The notes under the pieces: generated by a model
What the model was told of the DNA's origin: nothing
The model's database searches: none
What the model saw: the letters and a program-made list of their open reading frames with translations, nothing else
Assembly (NCBI GenBank): GCA_003427395.1
Contig: BFEA01000063.1
Span: 2,633,598 to 2,661,222 of the forward strand
Length of the DNA: 27,625 bases
Direction: 5' to 3'
Source: Chara braunii
Lineage: Eukaryota > Streptophyta > Charophyceae > Charales > Characeae
In this document: piece by piece, positions 17,248 through 25,769 of the stretch
Layout: each line of letters starts with the position of its first letter
How positions within the stretch are numbered: position 1 is the stretch's first letter
Program-made: the position numbers and the translations under genes

Positions 17248-17511
17248 CAACGAGCCTAGCTCAGTTGGTACACCCATGAACCGTTGAAATACGGACCTGA
17301 ACTCCAATCCTGCTGGACGTTGATGAATGGAATAAATCATTCTGAATCACCTAGGGCCGCTCCGATCAATGAATATATCACAAGGTCATCACCCTTAAAA
17401 AAACAATAAATAAATCAATAAATAAATCAATAAATAAATCAATAAATAAATAAATCAATAAATAAATCAATAAATAAATCAATCAATAAATAAATAAATA
17501 TAAATAAATAA
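17248..17511 (+). mobile_element. tRNA-derived SINE (family 1) with (AATAAATC)n tail
   Basis: The head has A-box CCTAGCTCAGTTGG and a weaker B-box (CTGAACTCCAATCC). The body matches 12180-12230 (CCTAGGGCCGCTCCGATCAA, ATATCACAAGGTC). Instead of pure A, the 3' end is an (AATAAATC)n array from about 17405 to 17511. Confidence 0.8.
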
Positions 17512-17609
17512 GAGATCATTCTGAAAGACCAAAAAAAAGAGAGAGGCAGAGAGTCGAGCTGCATCCTCGCCCACATTCTGAGAGAGTCAAGCTTTCAAAA
17601 GAAAAGAAG

Positions 17610-17640
17610 TGTGTGTGTGTGTGTGTGTGTGCGTGTGTGT

Positions 17641-17732
<92 letters not shown>

Positions 17733-17733
17733 N

Positions 17734-17810
<77 letters not shown>
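17610..17810. repeat. (GT)n-(GA)n compound microsatellite
   Basis: GT repeats with a few GC units to 17717, then AG repeats with one N at 17733. Confidence 0.97.
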
Positions 17811-17816
<6 letters not shown>

Positions 17817-17875
17817 AGCAAATTGGAATTGTAGAGATATAAGAGCAAATCATGCAAAATATCGTTGGATATTAA

Positions 17876-17996
17876 GGGTATACTCACACTAGGACTTTTT
17901 TGACTCAGCTCTGGACGTTACTGCAGTCAGATGCATTCAGGTTTGGCCGTAATTGCAGTCAGGTACATTCAGGAAAGGGCTAGTGCAAGTATGCCC
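17876..17996. mobile_element. putative small TIR element
   Basis: GGGTATACTCACACTAG at the left end is complementary, with three mismatches, to CTAGTGCAAGTATGCCC at the right end. Inside, TGCAGTCAGATGCATTCAGG and TGCAGTCAGGTACATTCAGG form a tandem pair of about 32-bp units. No target duplication seen. Confidence 0.55.
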
Positions 17997-18109
17997 GAAA
18001 AGCCAGCAGATCCTAGTGGTGAAAGTGGCCAGGTTCGTGCCTGCTTAGCATAAAGATATCTTTTCTTTTCTTTTTTCCCCGAAATTCAATATTTATTTCA
18101 TATAAATCA

Positions 18110-18235
18110 ACTTAGAGGCAGGGGACCTCACATCCATCCCCGAAAAGGTTACTAGAAGCATCATCCTTGGATTAAAAAAAAAAGGAAAAAAAAAGAAAAC
18201 GAAGCATCATCCAGCTTAGTTTTCATGAAGATATC
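18110..18235 (+). repeat. dispersed repeat (GGGGACCTCACA family), copy 1
   Basis: AGGCAGGGGACCTCACATCC ... TTACTAGAAGCAT ... CAGCTTAG resembles 25183-25260 in the same orientation. This copy is split by the insertion described at 18155. Its class is unknown. Confidence 0.6.
18155..18212 (+). mobile_element. tiny poly(A) retro-insertion with 12-bp target duplication
   Basis: GAAGCATCATCC occurs exactly at 18155-18166 and 18201-18212. The 34 bases between are TTGGATT followed by A-rich sequence broken by GG, G and C. The undisturbed relative at 25183 lacks the insert, which supports insertion as the cause. Confidence 0.7.
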
Positions 18236-18379
18236 TTCAGAGGGCTGAGAATGATGCGACACACAAAAAAGAAAACAAAAAAAAAGAAGAGGAAAAGTAA
18301 CCAATCATGATGCGAGAAAAAAATCAGTGGCAAGATCCGACTACTGGTAGGCTAAGCAGGGAGGATGGGATTTTACCTC

Positions 18380-18520
18380 ACTTAGTAATCTGGACGTGCC
18401 TGTGGGGAAGTGCAGAAAATGGCTGTTGATCTGCTTCTCTGCATCTTTGCCTGAAACCCATCCAGATTCGGGCGTTTAATCCAATCGTCTTTGATAATGG
18501 GACCTTGCTCAAGGTGTAGC
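18380..18520 (+). mobile_element. fold-back MITE (family C), copy 2, left-truncated
   Basis: AATCTGGACG ... GTGCAGAAAATGG ... TGCTTCTCTGCATCTTTGCC ... CATCCAGATTC ... GGGACC-TTGCTC follows the order of 11105-11243. The outer left arm is missing or too diverged to see. Confidence 0.7.
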
Positions 18521-18736
18521 CTGGAAGGAAGTGGTAGCCAGGGCCCCAGCTGCCGACTCGCCCCACCCCCGAAAAGAAAGAGGAAAAACAAGAAAAAAGA
18601 AGAATTGGAGTTAACAAAGCCCTGGCTGGTGAGTTCTGCACATGTTGGAATCAAGACATGATGGATGGAATTGTTCATGATTCAGAGTTCAAACTGCATC
18701 ATGAGCGAGTCCCAAGTCCATACTCACACTATCTCT

Positions 18737-18800
18737 TCACCTGAATAGAACACATGGTCATTCATTGTAGCTGTATCAGGAGTCTAGACTGAGGATAGAG
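18737..18800. mobile_element. short palindromic MITE (family B), copy 3, partial
   Basis: TCACCTGAATAGAACACATGGTCAT ... GTATCAGGAGT matches one end and the centre of the element at 21835. The other end is not recognisable. Confidence 0.6.
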
Positions 18801-18949
18801 CCCTACTGTCCGAAATAGGGCCGGTACAACAATAATCAATTGGTGCATTACCAAAGGAGGGGAGGGGGAGGGGGGCGGGAGCAGTATGTGTTTCCGCATT
18901 TTTGGTTTTGGAGTTTTAGCAAAACGGTGTACTTCTGAAAATTTTGACT

Positions 18950-18998
18950 ACCAGCTGGCCTAGCTCAGTTGGTGCACCCCTGAACTGTTTATATCATA
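18950..18998 (+). mobile_element. SINE family 1 head fragment
   Basis: GGCCTAGCTCAGTTGGTGCA and CCCCTGAACTGTT match the SINE heads at 12068 and 17248. The match stops before the B box. Confidence 0.7.
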
Positions 18999-19129
18999 CT
19001 TGCAACCGCACGAGCCGCACATTCGTGCGGAGTTCCGTGCGGATTTCCGTGTGGGGGGTGCCTGTTTGGAATTCTGCAGGTTTTTTGTTATTATTATTAT
19101 TATTTATTTATTTATTTTGGGAGGGGCGT

Positions 19130-19540
19130 ATGACGGGAGGATGGGCATATGGCGAGGAGAGGGGGATATGGAGAGGAGGAGGATGTGGACGAGGAGGAGG
19201 ATGTGGACGAGGAGGACGATGAGGATAGCGAGGACGAGGAGGGCAACGAGGAGGAGGAGGAGGAGAGATGGGGGAGGAGAAGAGATGGACAGAGGGAAAA
19301 GAGGAAGGGCAGGAGGAGGAGGACAAGTGGGAGGAGGAGACATGGATGGCGAGAAGGGAAGGACACGAGGAAGGGAAGGAGACCAGGAGGCATGGAAGAC
19401 GAGGAAATACGAGGAGGAGGAGACAAGGAGGATGAGGAAGTGGAGGAGGAGGAGGACGAGTCGGAGGAGACGAAAAGGAGAAGGGAGGAGGAGACATGGA
19501 GGACGAGAAAGGGGAAGGAGGAGCGAGGTGAGGCAGCACT
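19130..19540. repeat. GGA-rich purine tract
   Basis: GAGGAGGA/GGACGAGG units dominate on this strand. Long Glu/Arg-rich plus frames (19000-19638, 19149-19568) and Ser/Pro-rich minus frames (19104-19821) follow from composition alone. Confidence 0.88.
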
Positions 19541-19758
19541 CCTGCAAAAAAAAATTTCACCGCGCTAGAATTTTGGCGGGGGGTCTCGAACGCACCGTTT
19601 CGACCCCCGGCCTTCTTTCTTTTTCCGGAGGGGGGTGATGGGTCGTTTCCCGCACATGTCGTGCACCACATGAGATCGGTTGGGCGCGTGCGCCGTACGT
19701 CAGGAACCACGCGCAAGATGTGCGCTCGCAAGTATGGTTTATATATACAGATCATCAG

Positions 19759-20140
19759 CGGCCAGCGACCTAGCTCAGTTGGTAAGGCACACAAGTGGCA
19801 TTCAGGAGGTCGTGGGTTCAATCCCCATTCAATTTGGCTTCATGTAGCTTCCTGGGCAAGCTTGGTGCCCGCCACCTAGAGATAGGTCGGTGGTCCCCCC
19901 GAGCGGCATTGAGCAGAGACTGCTGATGTTCATAGGGGGAGGGGGCTGGAGGGGAGGCACAGGGACTGTGCAATCCAAGAAGCTCGGTCCTGGTGCTACC
20001 GGCTGACTCTTGGCCGGTATTGCCCATCTGATGTAGCAGGTACGTGGCTGCGACGTGGGGCAGCTCCCCATGTTTCCTCGTTGGAGGCTTGAGCATGCAT
20101 GTGGCTGCTACGGGGTTCCCCGTTATACTATAATGACAAT
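19759..20140 (+). mobile_element. tRNA-derived SINE (family 2)
   Basis: The head GCGACCTAGCTCAGTTGG is an A box, and GTGGGTTCAATCCCC is a good B box 40 bases on. The body of about 300 bases (GAGCGGCATTGAGCAGAGAC, CGGCTGACTCTTGGCC, GGGGTTCCCCGTTATA) is not shared with family 1. It closes with CTATAATGACAATAAAAAAG. The arms do not fold into a proper cloverleaf (the acceptor stem is unpaired), so it is not a tRNA gene. Confidence 0.72.
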
Positions 20141-20220
20141 AAAAAAGGGCCTGAAAGGGTGTCCTGTCCAGATTCCACAGGTAATTGAATTGGTTGGGCT
20201 TAAAAGAATTATTAGACTCA

Positions 20221-20265
20221 AAAAAAAAAAAAAAAAAAAACAGACCTGAGTTCGAACTCCAATGG
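20221..20265. repeat. poly(A) tract plus SINE B-box fragment
   Basis: A run of A to 20240 is followed by CAGACCTGAGTTCGAACTCC, which resembles the B-box part of SINE family 1 (compare 17300-17320). Confidence 0.6.
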
Positions 20266-20495
20266 AAAAACAAGAAAAAAAGAAGGTTAAAAAGATTTTC
20301 TTTTGATTTTTTTTTTAAAGTAAAAAAGAAAGATAAAAGAAAATCATGACATAGGGTCTCACGCCATCACTCTCAGGGCCGTTGATCATCATAATCTACA
20401 TCTAAAAAAAGAGGATTCTTGTAAAGTGAGACTTGGGCCCTCGATTTCACATTTTTCAAGAGTGATACTCCACTCCGCTCGACTCTCAGGGGCTC

Positions 20496-20603
20496 GCTCC
20501 ACTACTCACCAAATGTGCAAAACGGGAACGAATCATCCGCGAGAACATCAAAAGATACACCGCCGTATTTTTTGTCTTTTGTGCATGTGGTGAGTAGTGG
20601 AGC
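20496..20603. mobile_element. fold-back element, GCTCCACTACTCACCA arms
   Basis: Arms 20496-20522 and 20577-20603 are complementary at 24 of 27 positions around a loop of about 54 bases. GGGCCCTC appears outside both arms (about 20436 and 20606), hinting at a longer decayed element. Confidence 0.78.
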
Positions 20604-20766
20604 AGGGCCCTCAATCCGACACTCTCATCAATAATATATTGAGAGCTGTTGGAAAGATTTCGAGGAGAGAGATCTTTTTTTTTTTTTTTTTTTAGCTCTC
20701 AAATTTCTTGAGAGTCCTCAGCCTGCACCCTCTCGAAAATAGAGCGCCCTGGAAACCAAAGTATGT

Positions 20767-21213
20767 GGCTTGCAATGGATGCACTTGCCATTTGTGCGGT
20801 CCCACAGATGTAGGCTGAGGATTGGCTCTCACCCTGTTGGGTGTCGGGTGTCGGAACGCACAAATGAATTGTGCGTTCATTGCAAGCCACCAAAGTACGC
20901 GGCTTGCAATGGATACCCTTGCATTCGTGTAACTGTTTCCACATTCCCGCAGGTGTAGGCTGGCAATGACACATTCCCACCACTATATATGGCTTGCAAT
21001 GGATGCACTTGCCATTCCTGCTGTCCCACAGATGTAGGCTGAGGATTGGCTCTCACCGTGTCCGGTGTTGGAGCGCACGAATGAAGTGTGCGTTCATTGC
21101 AAGCCACCAAAGTAGGCAGCTTGCAATGTGGATGCCCTTGCATTCGTGTAACCGTTTCCACATTCCGGCAGGTGTAGGCTGGCAATGACATATTCCCACC
21201 ACTATATATGTAG
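20767..21213. repeat. 224-bp tandem duplication with internal half-repeats
   Basis: GGCTTGCAATGGATGCACTT starts units at 20767 and 20991. Each unit also holds a second half beginning GGCTTGCAATG (or AGCTTGCAATG) and ending CAGGTGTAGGCTGGCAATGA, so four half-units are visible. Unit 1 contains a perfect hairpin, GAACGCACAA with TTGTGCGTTC; its counterpart in unit 2 is mutated. CATTGCAAGCC / GGCTTGCAATG forms another inverted pair. Frames through it are not consistent with coding. Confidence 0.9.
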
Positions 21214-21517
21214 CCTGTGGTGCTCAGAGAAAGGCATGGAGATGTCTGCTCTTTCGCACATCTGCTCTTGCTCTCACCCATGTTTGGAGGATTGGGTACA
21301 TGTGTGGTGGGAAATTGGGAATGTGTCATTGGCACTCTACACGCTCTGGTTCAGGGCGTATGGTCTGTGTGATTTCTGGGACAAGGAGTTAACTACGTAG
21401 TGATCACAGGAAGGATGAGACTGAGCCGTACGGAGGGAGGTGGTCTGTAGCAGAGCGTTTCTGTCTGTGGTTGACAATGTGGTTGTACTGTGATAAGTAA
21501 AAGAATCCTCGACTACA

Positions 21518-21526
21518 TTGTTTCAA
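21518..21526. repeat. 9-bp target-site duplication, left
   Basis: TTGTTTCAA here and TTGTTACAA at 21734-21742 match at 8 of 9. Confidence 0.75.
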
Positions 21527-21733
21527 GGGAAAACTAGGGCGCAGTCAAGGTTTTCAGTTTGAAATGCGCTTCAGTTTCACGGTTTCGGCGAGCGAGCAAA
21601 TTTTACTCTGAAGCGAGGAGGAAAATCTTGAAGGTATCCAACCCGGCTGTAGGGTTGGGTGGGGATGTGTTGTATTCGAGGGATGCCTGAAGTGGATTTA
21701 GAACTGAAAACGTGATTGCGCCGTAGTAACCCC
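21527..21733. mobile_element. Mutator-like MITE (family F), copy 2
   Basis: A 207-bp element whose arms (AACTAGGGCGCAGTCA ... TTTTCAGTTTGAAATGCGCTTC; complement ending GATTGCGCCGTAG) and interior match the element at 2877-3060 in reverse. The 9-bp flank and the CGGCGCAGTCA motif agree between copies. It has no coding content. Confidence 0.87.
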
Positions 21734-21834
21734 TTGTTACAATTTCCTTCTGTGTACTCACTATAGTAATCAACAGGTGAGGCAGGTAACGCACTTCTTC
21801 GGGGTTAGGGCGTTCGGGTTTGTATGGCCCGTCA

Positions 21835-21930
21835 TCACCCGAATAGAACGCCCGGTCATTATACCTGTTTTTTGTGCAATTTTCAGTCCAGATACGGCTA
21901 ATATAATGACCGTGCGTTCTATTCGGGTGA
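21835..21930. mobile_element. short palindromic MITE (family B), copy 2
   Basis: TCACCCGAATAGAACGC at the left end is exactly complementary to GCGTTCTATTCGGGTGA at the right. The repeat extends inward through GGTCATTATA / TAATGACC with one mismatch. Length 96. The middle CAGTCCAGATAC is shared with copy 1. No target duplication is visible. Confidence 0.85.
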
Positions 21931-22123
21931 AGAGTCTGAAGACGGTTACCGTAGCCGGAGAGAAGGTAGAAGATTCCTCAATAGTACCCCCCCCCCCCAT
22001 CTTCCCTCCCTTCTTTCACAAGGCTTATGGCTTGACATCATGGTTGACTGGGTCAGGATTAGAAATGGCTCTACTGCTTCCACGGAGGCAGCAAAGGTCT
22101 TGTTGCAGAACAAATGGTCTTCC

Positions 22124-22159
22124 CCCTTCAAATGGGCCTTTTTTGAGCCATTTGAAGGG
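22124..22159. other. perfect 12-bp stem-loop
   Basis: CCCTTCAAATGG (22124-22135) and CCATTTGAAGGG (22148-22159) with a T-rich 12-base loop. GCTGATTTCTCAG follows and recurs about 50 bases later (near 22210). Confidence 0.8.
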
Positions 22160-22228
22160 TGCTGATTTCTCAGAGGGTAACAAGCTGTTTTACAGGGGGA
22201 AAAGAGAACAAGCTGATTTCTCAGGGTC

Positions 22229-22266
22229 CATTCAATGATGATATCTCAAGGCTGTCGCCCTTTTTA
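22229..22266 (+). mobile_element. SINE family 1 3'-end fragment
   Basis: CAATGATGATATCTCAAGG matches 12197-12215. The head is absent. Confidence 0.7.
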
Positions 22267-22477
22267 AAGAGGAAGATAAAAAAAGAACAATTTTCAGTGA
22301 TGGAAGGGAGGGAAGACATTCAGAAAGTGACCATTAAACCACTACTGCCTCCCCTTTGGAAAACTGTGCCGTTTGACGTGAAAGTCGATGGCATACAACG
22401 CGACTGTCAAGCGCAAGGCTCAAACCAATGCGCGTAAAGAGGAAAGTTCAGTACGGAACTGCACGACCCAAGAGAGC

Positions 22478-22504
22478 GAGAGAGAGAGAGAGAGAGAGAG
22501 AGAG
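22478..22504. repeat. (GA)n microsatellite
   Basis: A short AG run. Confidence 0.95.
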
Positions 22505-22570
22505 CACCATGAACCTCGCTTCAGAAAGTTATAACAGCGAAAAACTTGGAGCGAGGTCGGCGACTCGGCG

Positions 22571-22624
22571 ATACTCCCGACATGTTTCGGCCACCTCGCC
22601 GAAATGGCCATCCTCAGGGGATGA
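22571..22624 (-). ncRNA. hammerhead-ribozyme-like motif 2
   Basis: On the minus strand: stem I 5' side (ATCCC), core CTGAGGA (22617-22611, fits CTGANGA), stem II GGCCA ... TGGCC with an 11-base loop, GAA, palindromic ACATGT (22585-22580), the cleavage-position C (22579), and GGGA closing stem I. All core elements are in order. There is one extra T between the core and stem II. Stem III as a self-complementary hexamer would work only as a dimer, an arrangement known for some retroelement hammerheads. Activity is unproven. Confidence 0.42.
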
Positions 22625-22743
22625 TTACGCTTGTGAGGTTATTGCCCGTAGCTTCTTAAGTACTAACCTCATAGTGAATATCTCTCCGTCACTTAAAAAA
22701 AAACACAGTTTCCCATGGGACATGAAGTACTCCAGAATGATCT

Positions 22744-23357
22744 TCTGCTAAACTTTTTTTTAGATCAATTTGACCAAGGGCTATAGTAGAACCTAAGAAA
22801 GCTGTAACAATACCAATGCATGTAATTACATTCATTATGCAAGGAAACATCTGGAACAAAGGAAATAAATGAGCTACAAGAAATATACCTGCAGCAACCA
22901 TGGCGTAGGTTTTCCATTGCATCTGGTAGCCAATATATGCGAAGGAAACTGAGCTGATTTTGTTATAGGTCCACAAAAAAGAAGAAAAGAACAAAAAATA
23001 AAAAAATACAAATAAGAATTATTATTCGAAAGAATCTTTTCAGTACGTTTAGTGACAGTAAGAAAATCAAAGCTATTTGTAAACCAATAGAATCCTAAGA
23101 TTCCTAAAAGCAAACAAAAATCTCCTATTCGATTAGTTATAAAAGCTTTTTGACATGCACTAGCAGCGTTAGGTCTAGTAAACCAACAACCTATTAATAA
23201 ATAAGAACACATACCTACTAGTTCCCAAAAATATATATATTTGAAATAAATTAGGACTTAGAACAAGTCCTAACATAGATGCTGTAAATAGACTCCAATA
23301 AGCAAAAAATCTGACATAACTCTGATCATGCGACATATAACCATGGCTATAGGACAT
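22744..23357 (-). pseudogene. ndhF: plastid ndhF fragment (NUPT)
   Basis: ndhF encodes NDH-1 subunit 5, a membrane proton-pumping subunit of the thylakoid NDH complex. The minus strand reads [14 protein letters not shown] ... [16 protein letters not shown], then, in another frame, [46 protein letters not shown] and TKSAQFP. A third frame gives [16 protein letters not shown] ... [11 protein letters not shown]. It covers roughly residues 90-340 of a protein of about 700-750. Breaks: a frameshift before FWELVG, damage around the segment after SAQFP, a small deletion with frameshift between PTP and MVAAG, and both ends missing. AT-rich composition contrasts with the flanks. This is plastid DNA transferred to the nucleus, not a functional gene. 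Confidence 0.9.
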
Positions 23358-23448
23358 AAGTCACATAACTAAAAGTTTGGTACTATGGGACAAAAAAAAG
23401 AATACTATCCCAACCGAGGTGAACAAGCTATTCAACAACAAGACATCA

Positions 23449-23676
23449 GGAAAAAAAAAGCTACAAAATTATAGCATTGATTTTGTATGTATTTTCTGTG
23501 GAAATTGTCTTGAATATTGTCCAACTAATTGTTTATCTATGACTGAAGAGTATGAGCTTTCTGTATATGATCGACATGAACTCAATTATGATCACATAGC
23601 CTTGGGACGGTTACCTTTTAATTCTTTTCAAGATGCTTTAAAGCATCTTGAAAAGAATATGAGAACATTCCATTGA
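23449..23676 (+). pseudogene. ndhI: plastid ndhI C-terminal fragment (NUPT)
   Basis: ndhI encodes the subunit of the plastid NDH complex that carries two 4Fe-4S clusters. The plus strand reads [18 protein letters not shown] (one complete C-x2-C-x2-C-x3-C cluster motif), [23 protein letters not shown] and IALGRLP, then a plausible end. The first cluster motif and all the N-terminal half are missing. The open frame begins at 23377, but residues before about KKKLQNY do not look like NdhI, so the junction is near 23449. The residue before CIFC is Val where Gly is usual. It faces away from the ndhF fragment; in the plastid maps I know these genes are neither adjacent nor divergent. Confidence 0.9.
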
Positions 23677-23790
23677 TTGAAAATCAAAGATTTTAATTTG
23701 ATCTTTCTAATGAATAGTCATTAATTCAAAAAAGAAGAATCTAATAATCTATATAAAAAGATAATCTATATAACTTAAAGAAATCGAGAA
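23677..23790 (+). other. probable plastid intergenic spacer
   Basis: Strongly AT-rich sequence continues after the ndhI stop and ends near 23790, where GC content rises abruptly. It fits the plastid spacer downstream of ndhI. Confidence 0.55.
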
Positions 23791-24276
23791 GAATCCAGTG
23801 CGATAGGTAGGCAGGAAAAGAAGCGGGAGCGAAGGTCAGGGCTGAAAGAACCCTACCAACAGGATCGCAGACTTAAGGGAGATGTAAGCATGGGAATGGT
23901 GGGGCGTAGGCAGGAGACAAGCGGGATTGACCGGCAGGCACAAGCGGGAGCGGGAAACAGATGTGCAGAAATGGGACGACATCTACGTACGGGCAGAGAG
24001 GTAAGGTAAGTGGAGGGAAAGAGACATGAGGAGAAAGCGTGGTGGGGAAGTAGGATCGTAGCAGAAGGAAGGTTAGATCTGCAAGTTTTACCTCCTATGT
24101 GATGGCCGCAGAAGAAAAAACTTCTTTCATGAGATGGAGACAGGCAGAGACCAGAGATTGGGTGAAAGGTGGATCGAGAGGGAAACTGCCAGAAATCGCC
24201 TACACAGTCGAGAGATACGAGAGCAGGAAATCGGCGGGGCACCGAACAGGAAAAATTTATGAGACCCAGTAGTCCT
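23791..24276. other. unassigned stretch after the plastid insertion
   Basis: A 148-codon minus frame (23853-24299) has no recognised motif and lies downstream of the minus-strand RT remnant. It may be that element's 3' untranslated region. Confidence 0.4.
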
Positions 24277-25070
24277 TCAGCCCGAGTATTGCTTACCACG
24301 CCCCTCTAAATTTTCTATGAACAAACGGACCCAACCATCCCAGCACCCCTCATTTTTTGCTGAGAAATCTACCAATGCTTTCATGAACATCCAACCGGGA
24401 AAACGTTTCAGTCTGAGCTCGCGCTTTAAAGATGGCAACTTGAAGCATTGCCCCCCACTCCTCTGGAATCGGAGGAGTGGTCCTGGATCCGGCTGATGGC
24501 TGAGATGGCATTTGATAACTCCAATCTTCTGTACTTCTGTACGTCGGGTCCGTACGACCAGTGATCTTGCGTAGACTGGAATGTGATCCCATCTTTGTCC
24601 CAGATGTCGTGCCGATTCTTTGTCAAGGCCTCGCAGCGGGCCCAGGAATTCAAAACCCCCTTCCCAGTCGTCTGTCTTAACTAAAGTAAGATCGCTATTA
24701 TAGATGAGACGAAAATTAGAGAAGATGTTACTGGTTCGGTCTAGGACAACCTGGGAAGAGTTTGGGAGGACAAGGAATAGTGCTACATCATCTACGAGCC
24801 TAAATCCGGCCACCAACCGACGATTTTTTTATTCTTTTCCTAGAGAATTAAGGAAGCAGTATTCATGGTGAGCGCAAAGTAAGCAAGCAAGGGAGGGGCT
24901 GGAGCTTTTACCAATGGAATACCTACGGTCTGTCGGATAATGAAGGAGGAGATCTTGGAGAAAGAATGTTGCACTTCAAATTTGACACAGTCGATGAGCA
25001 GAGAAAAATTAATCCTGACCCAACCATTTTCACCATAACCTTTCCCAAGCATAACCCCTTTACCTCGTGT
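24277..25070 (-). pseudogene. reverse-transcriptase pseudogene, second type
   Basis: Minus strand, at least three frames. 25052-24840 holds FSKISSFIIRQTVGIP ... APAPPLLAYFA, an RT motif B-like segment. 24816 onward holds AGFRLVDDVALFLV (motif C, DD) and FEFLGPL (motif D/E region). Parts of 24653-24426 (NAISAISRIQDHSSDS), then ELRLKRFPGWMFMKALVDF, look like the thumb. Its natural stop is probably TGA at 24277. The frameshift near 24830 falls in an A-run. The Q-x-x-GIP ... PxP motif and xVDD recall Penelope-like or telomerase-like RTs more than LINEs, but the family call is tentative. The small fragment at 13067-13200 resembles its DD segment. Confidence 0.6.
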
Positions 25071-25182
25071 AGACTTTTACCCTGTGTGTCGTTTGGCCTC
25101 CTGCGGCGAACCGCTGGGTGGTTGACTCTTTTTTTTCTTTTTTTTTACAGAAAAAAAAATCTTATCATCGTATTAATTCTCA

Positions 25183-25260
25183 GAGATTGAGGCCGGGGAC
25201 CTCACAACTCAACCCGCAAATTACTGAGAGCATTACTCAGCTTAGCTCATGAATGAAATA
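25183..25260 (+). repeat. dispersed repeat (GGGGACCTCACA family), copy 2
   Basis: GAGGCCGGGGACCTCACAAC ... TTACTGAGAGCATTACTCAGCTTAG aligns with 18110-18235 and lacks the A-rich insert. Confidence 0.6.
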
Positions 25261-25769
25261 ACTGAATAAGTCTGAAATCAAACCCTGCCTTGCAATAGGA
25301 GCTCTATTGTAATTCTGCTGTGGGTGTACCTCACATGTCTGAGCTCCACAGGCCTAAAAGTCCGGCGTGACCCCGACCTATCTCGGACGGCGGAACATTC
25401 AGTTCCCCTCAATTAATGGCTCTCCCCTCCCACCTCCCTCTATTTGTACTACTGTGGCCAAATGAAGAACAACCGAGGGCCAGGTTTTTTTTTTGAAACA
25501 CCCCCGCCAGTGTTAGTGCTGCTGATAAGAGCAGACACCACTAACACCTGGGTCGGTTGTGAGGAATCCCCTCTCCTTTTAAGCCGAACACAGGCTTATT
25601 CCGGTGGTTGTAGAAATTCTAATAATGCTGAATCTTCTGGGCGGTCTATTTGAAAGTTGTAAGTTCTTCAATATGCAGGTTGTCCCTTCGGGATTGCAGA
25701 ACAGAAGAAAAGATAAAGTTCCACGATTCCATCAGAATTTCCCAGCAGTACGGAGCACTCCATTTCTTT
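25261..25769. other. unassigned stretch, perhaps LINE 3' sequence
   Basis: It lies just beyond the stop of the minus-strand LINE. It contains one perfect 9-bp hairpin, GTGTTAGTG (25510) with CACTAACAC (25539). No coding frame is convincing. Confidence 0.4.

Noticed and set aside
19560-19670. A further hammerhead-like GAAAC segment on the minus strand
   Set aside because: A stem-III-like ACG-GTG-CGT is present, but no CTGANGA core lies at the required distance.
19000-19821. Long Glu/Arg-rich (plus) and Ser/Pro-rich (minus) frames up to 237 codons
   Set aside because: They follow from the GGA-rich composition, are open on both strands, and have no motifs.
19759-19835. Possible tRNA gene
   Set aside because: A and B boxes are present, but the acceptor stem does not pair and a long SINE body follows. 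It is a SINE head.
20692-21335. Minus frames of 94 and 152 codons with repeated peptides
   Set aside because: The repetition comes from the 224-bp tandem units, whose period is not divisible by three. No recognisable domain.
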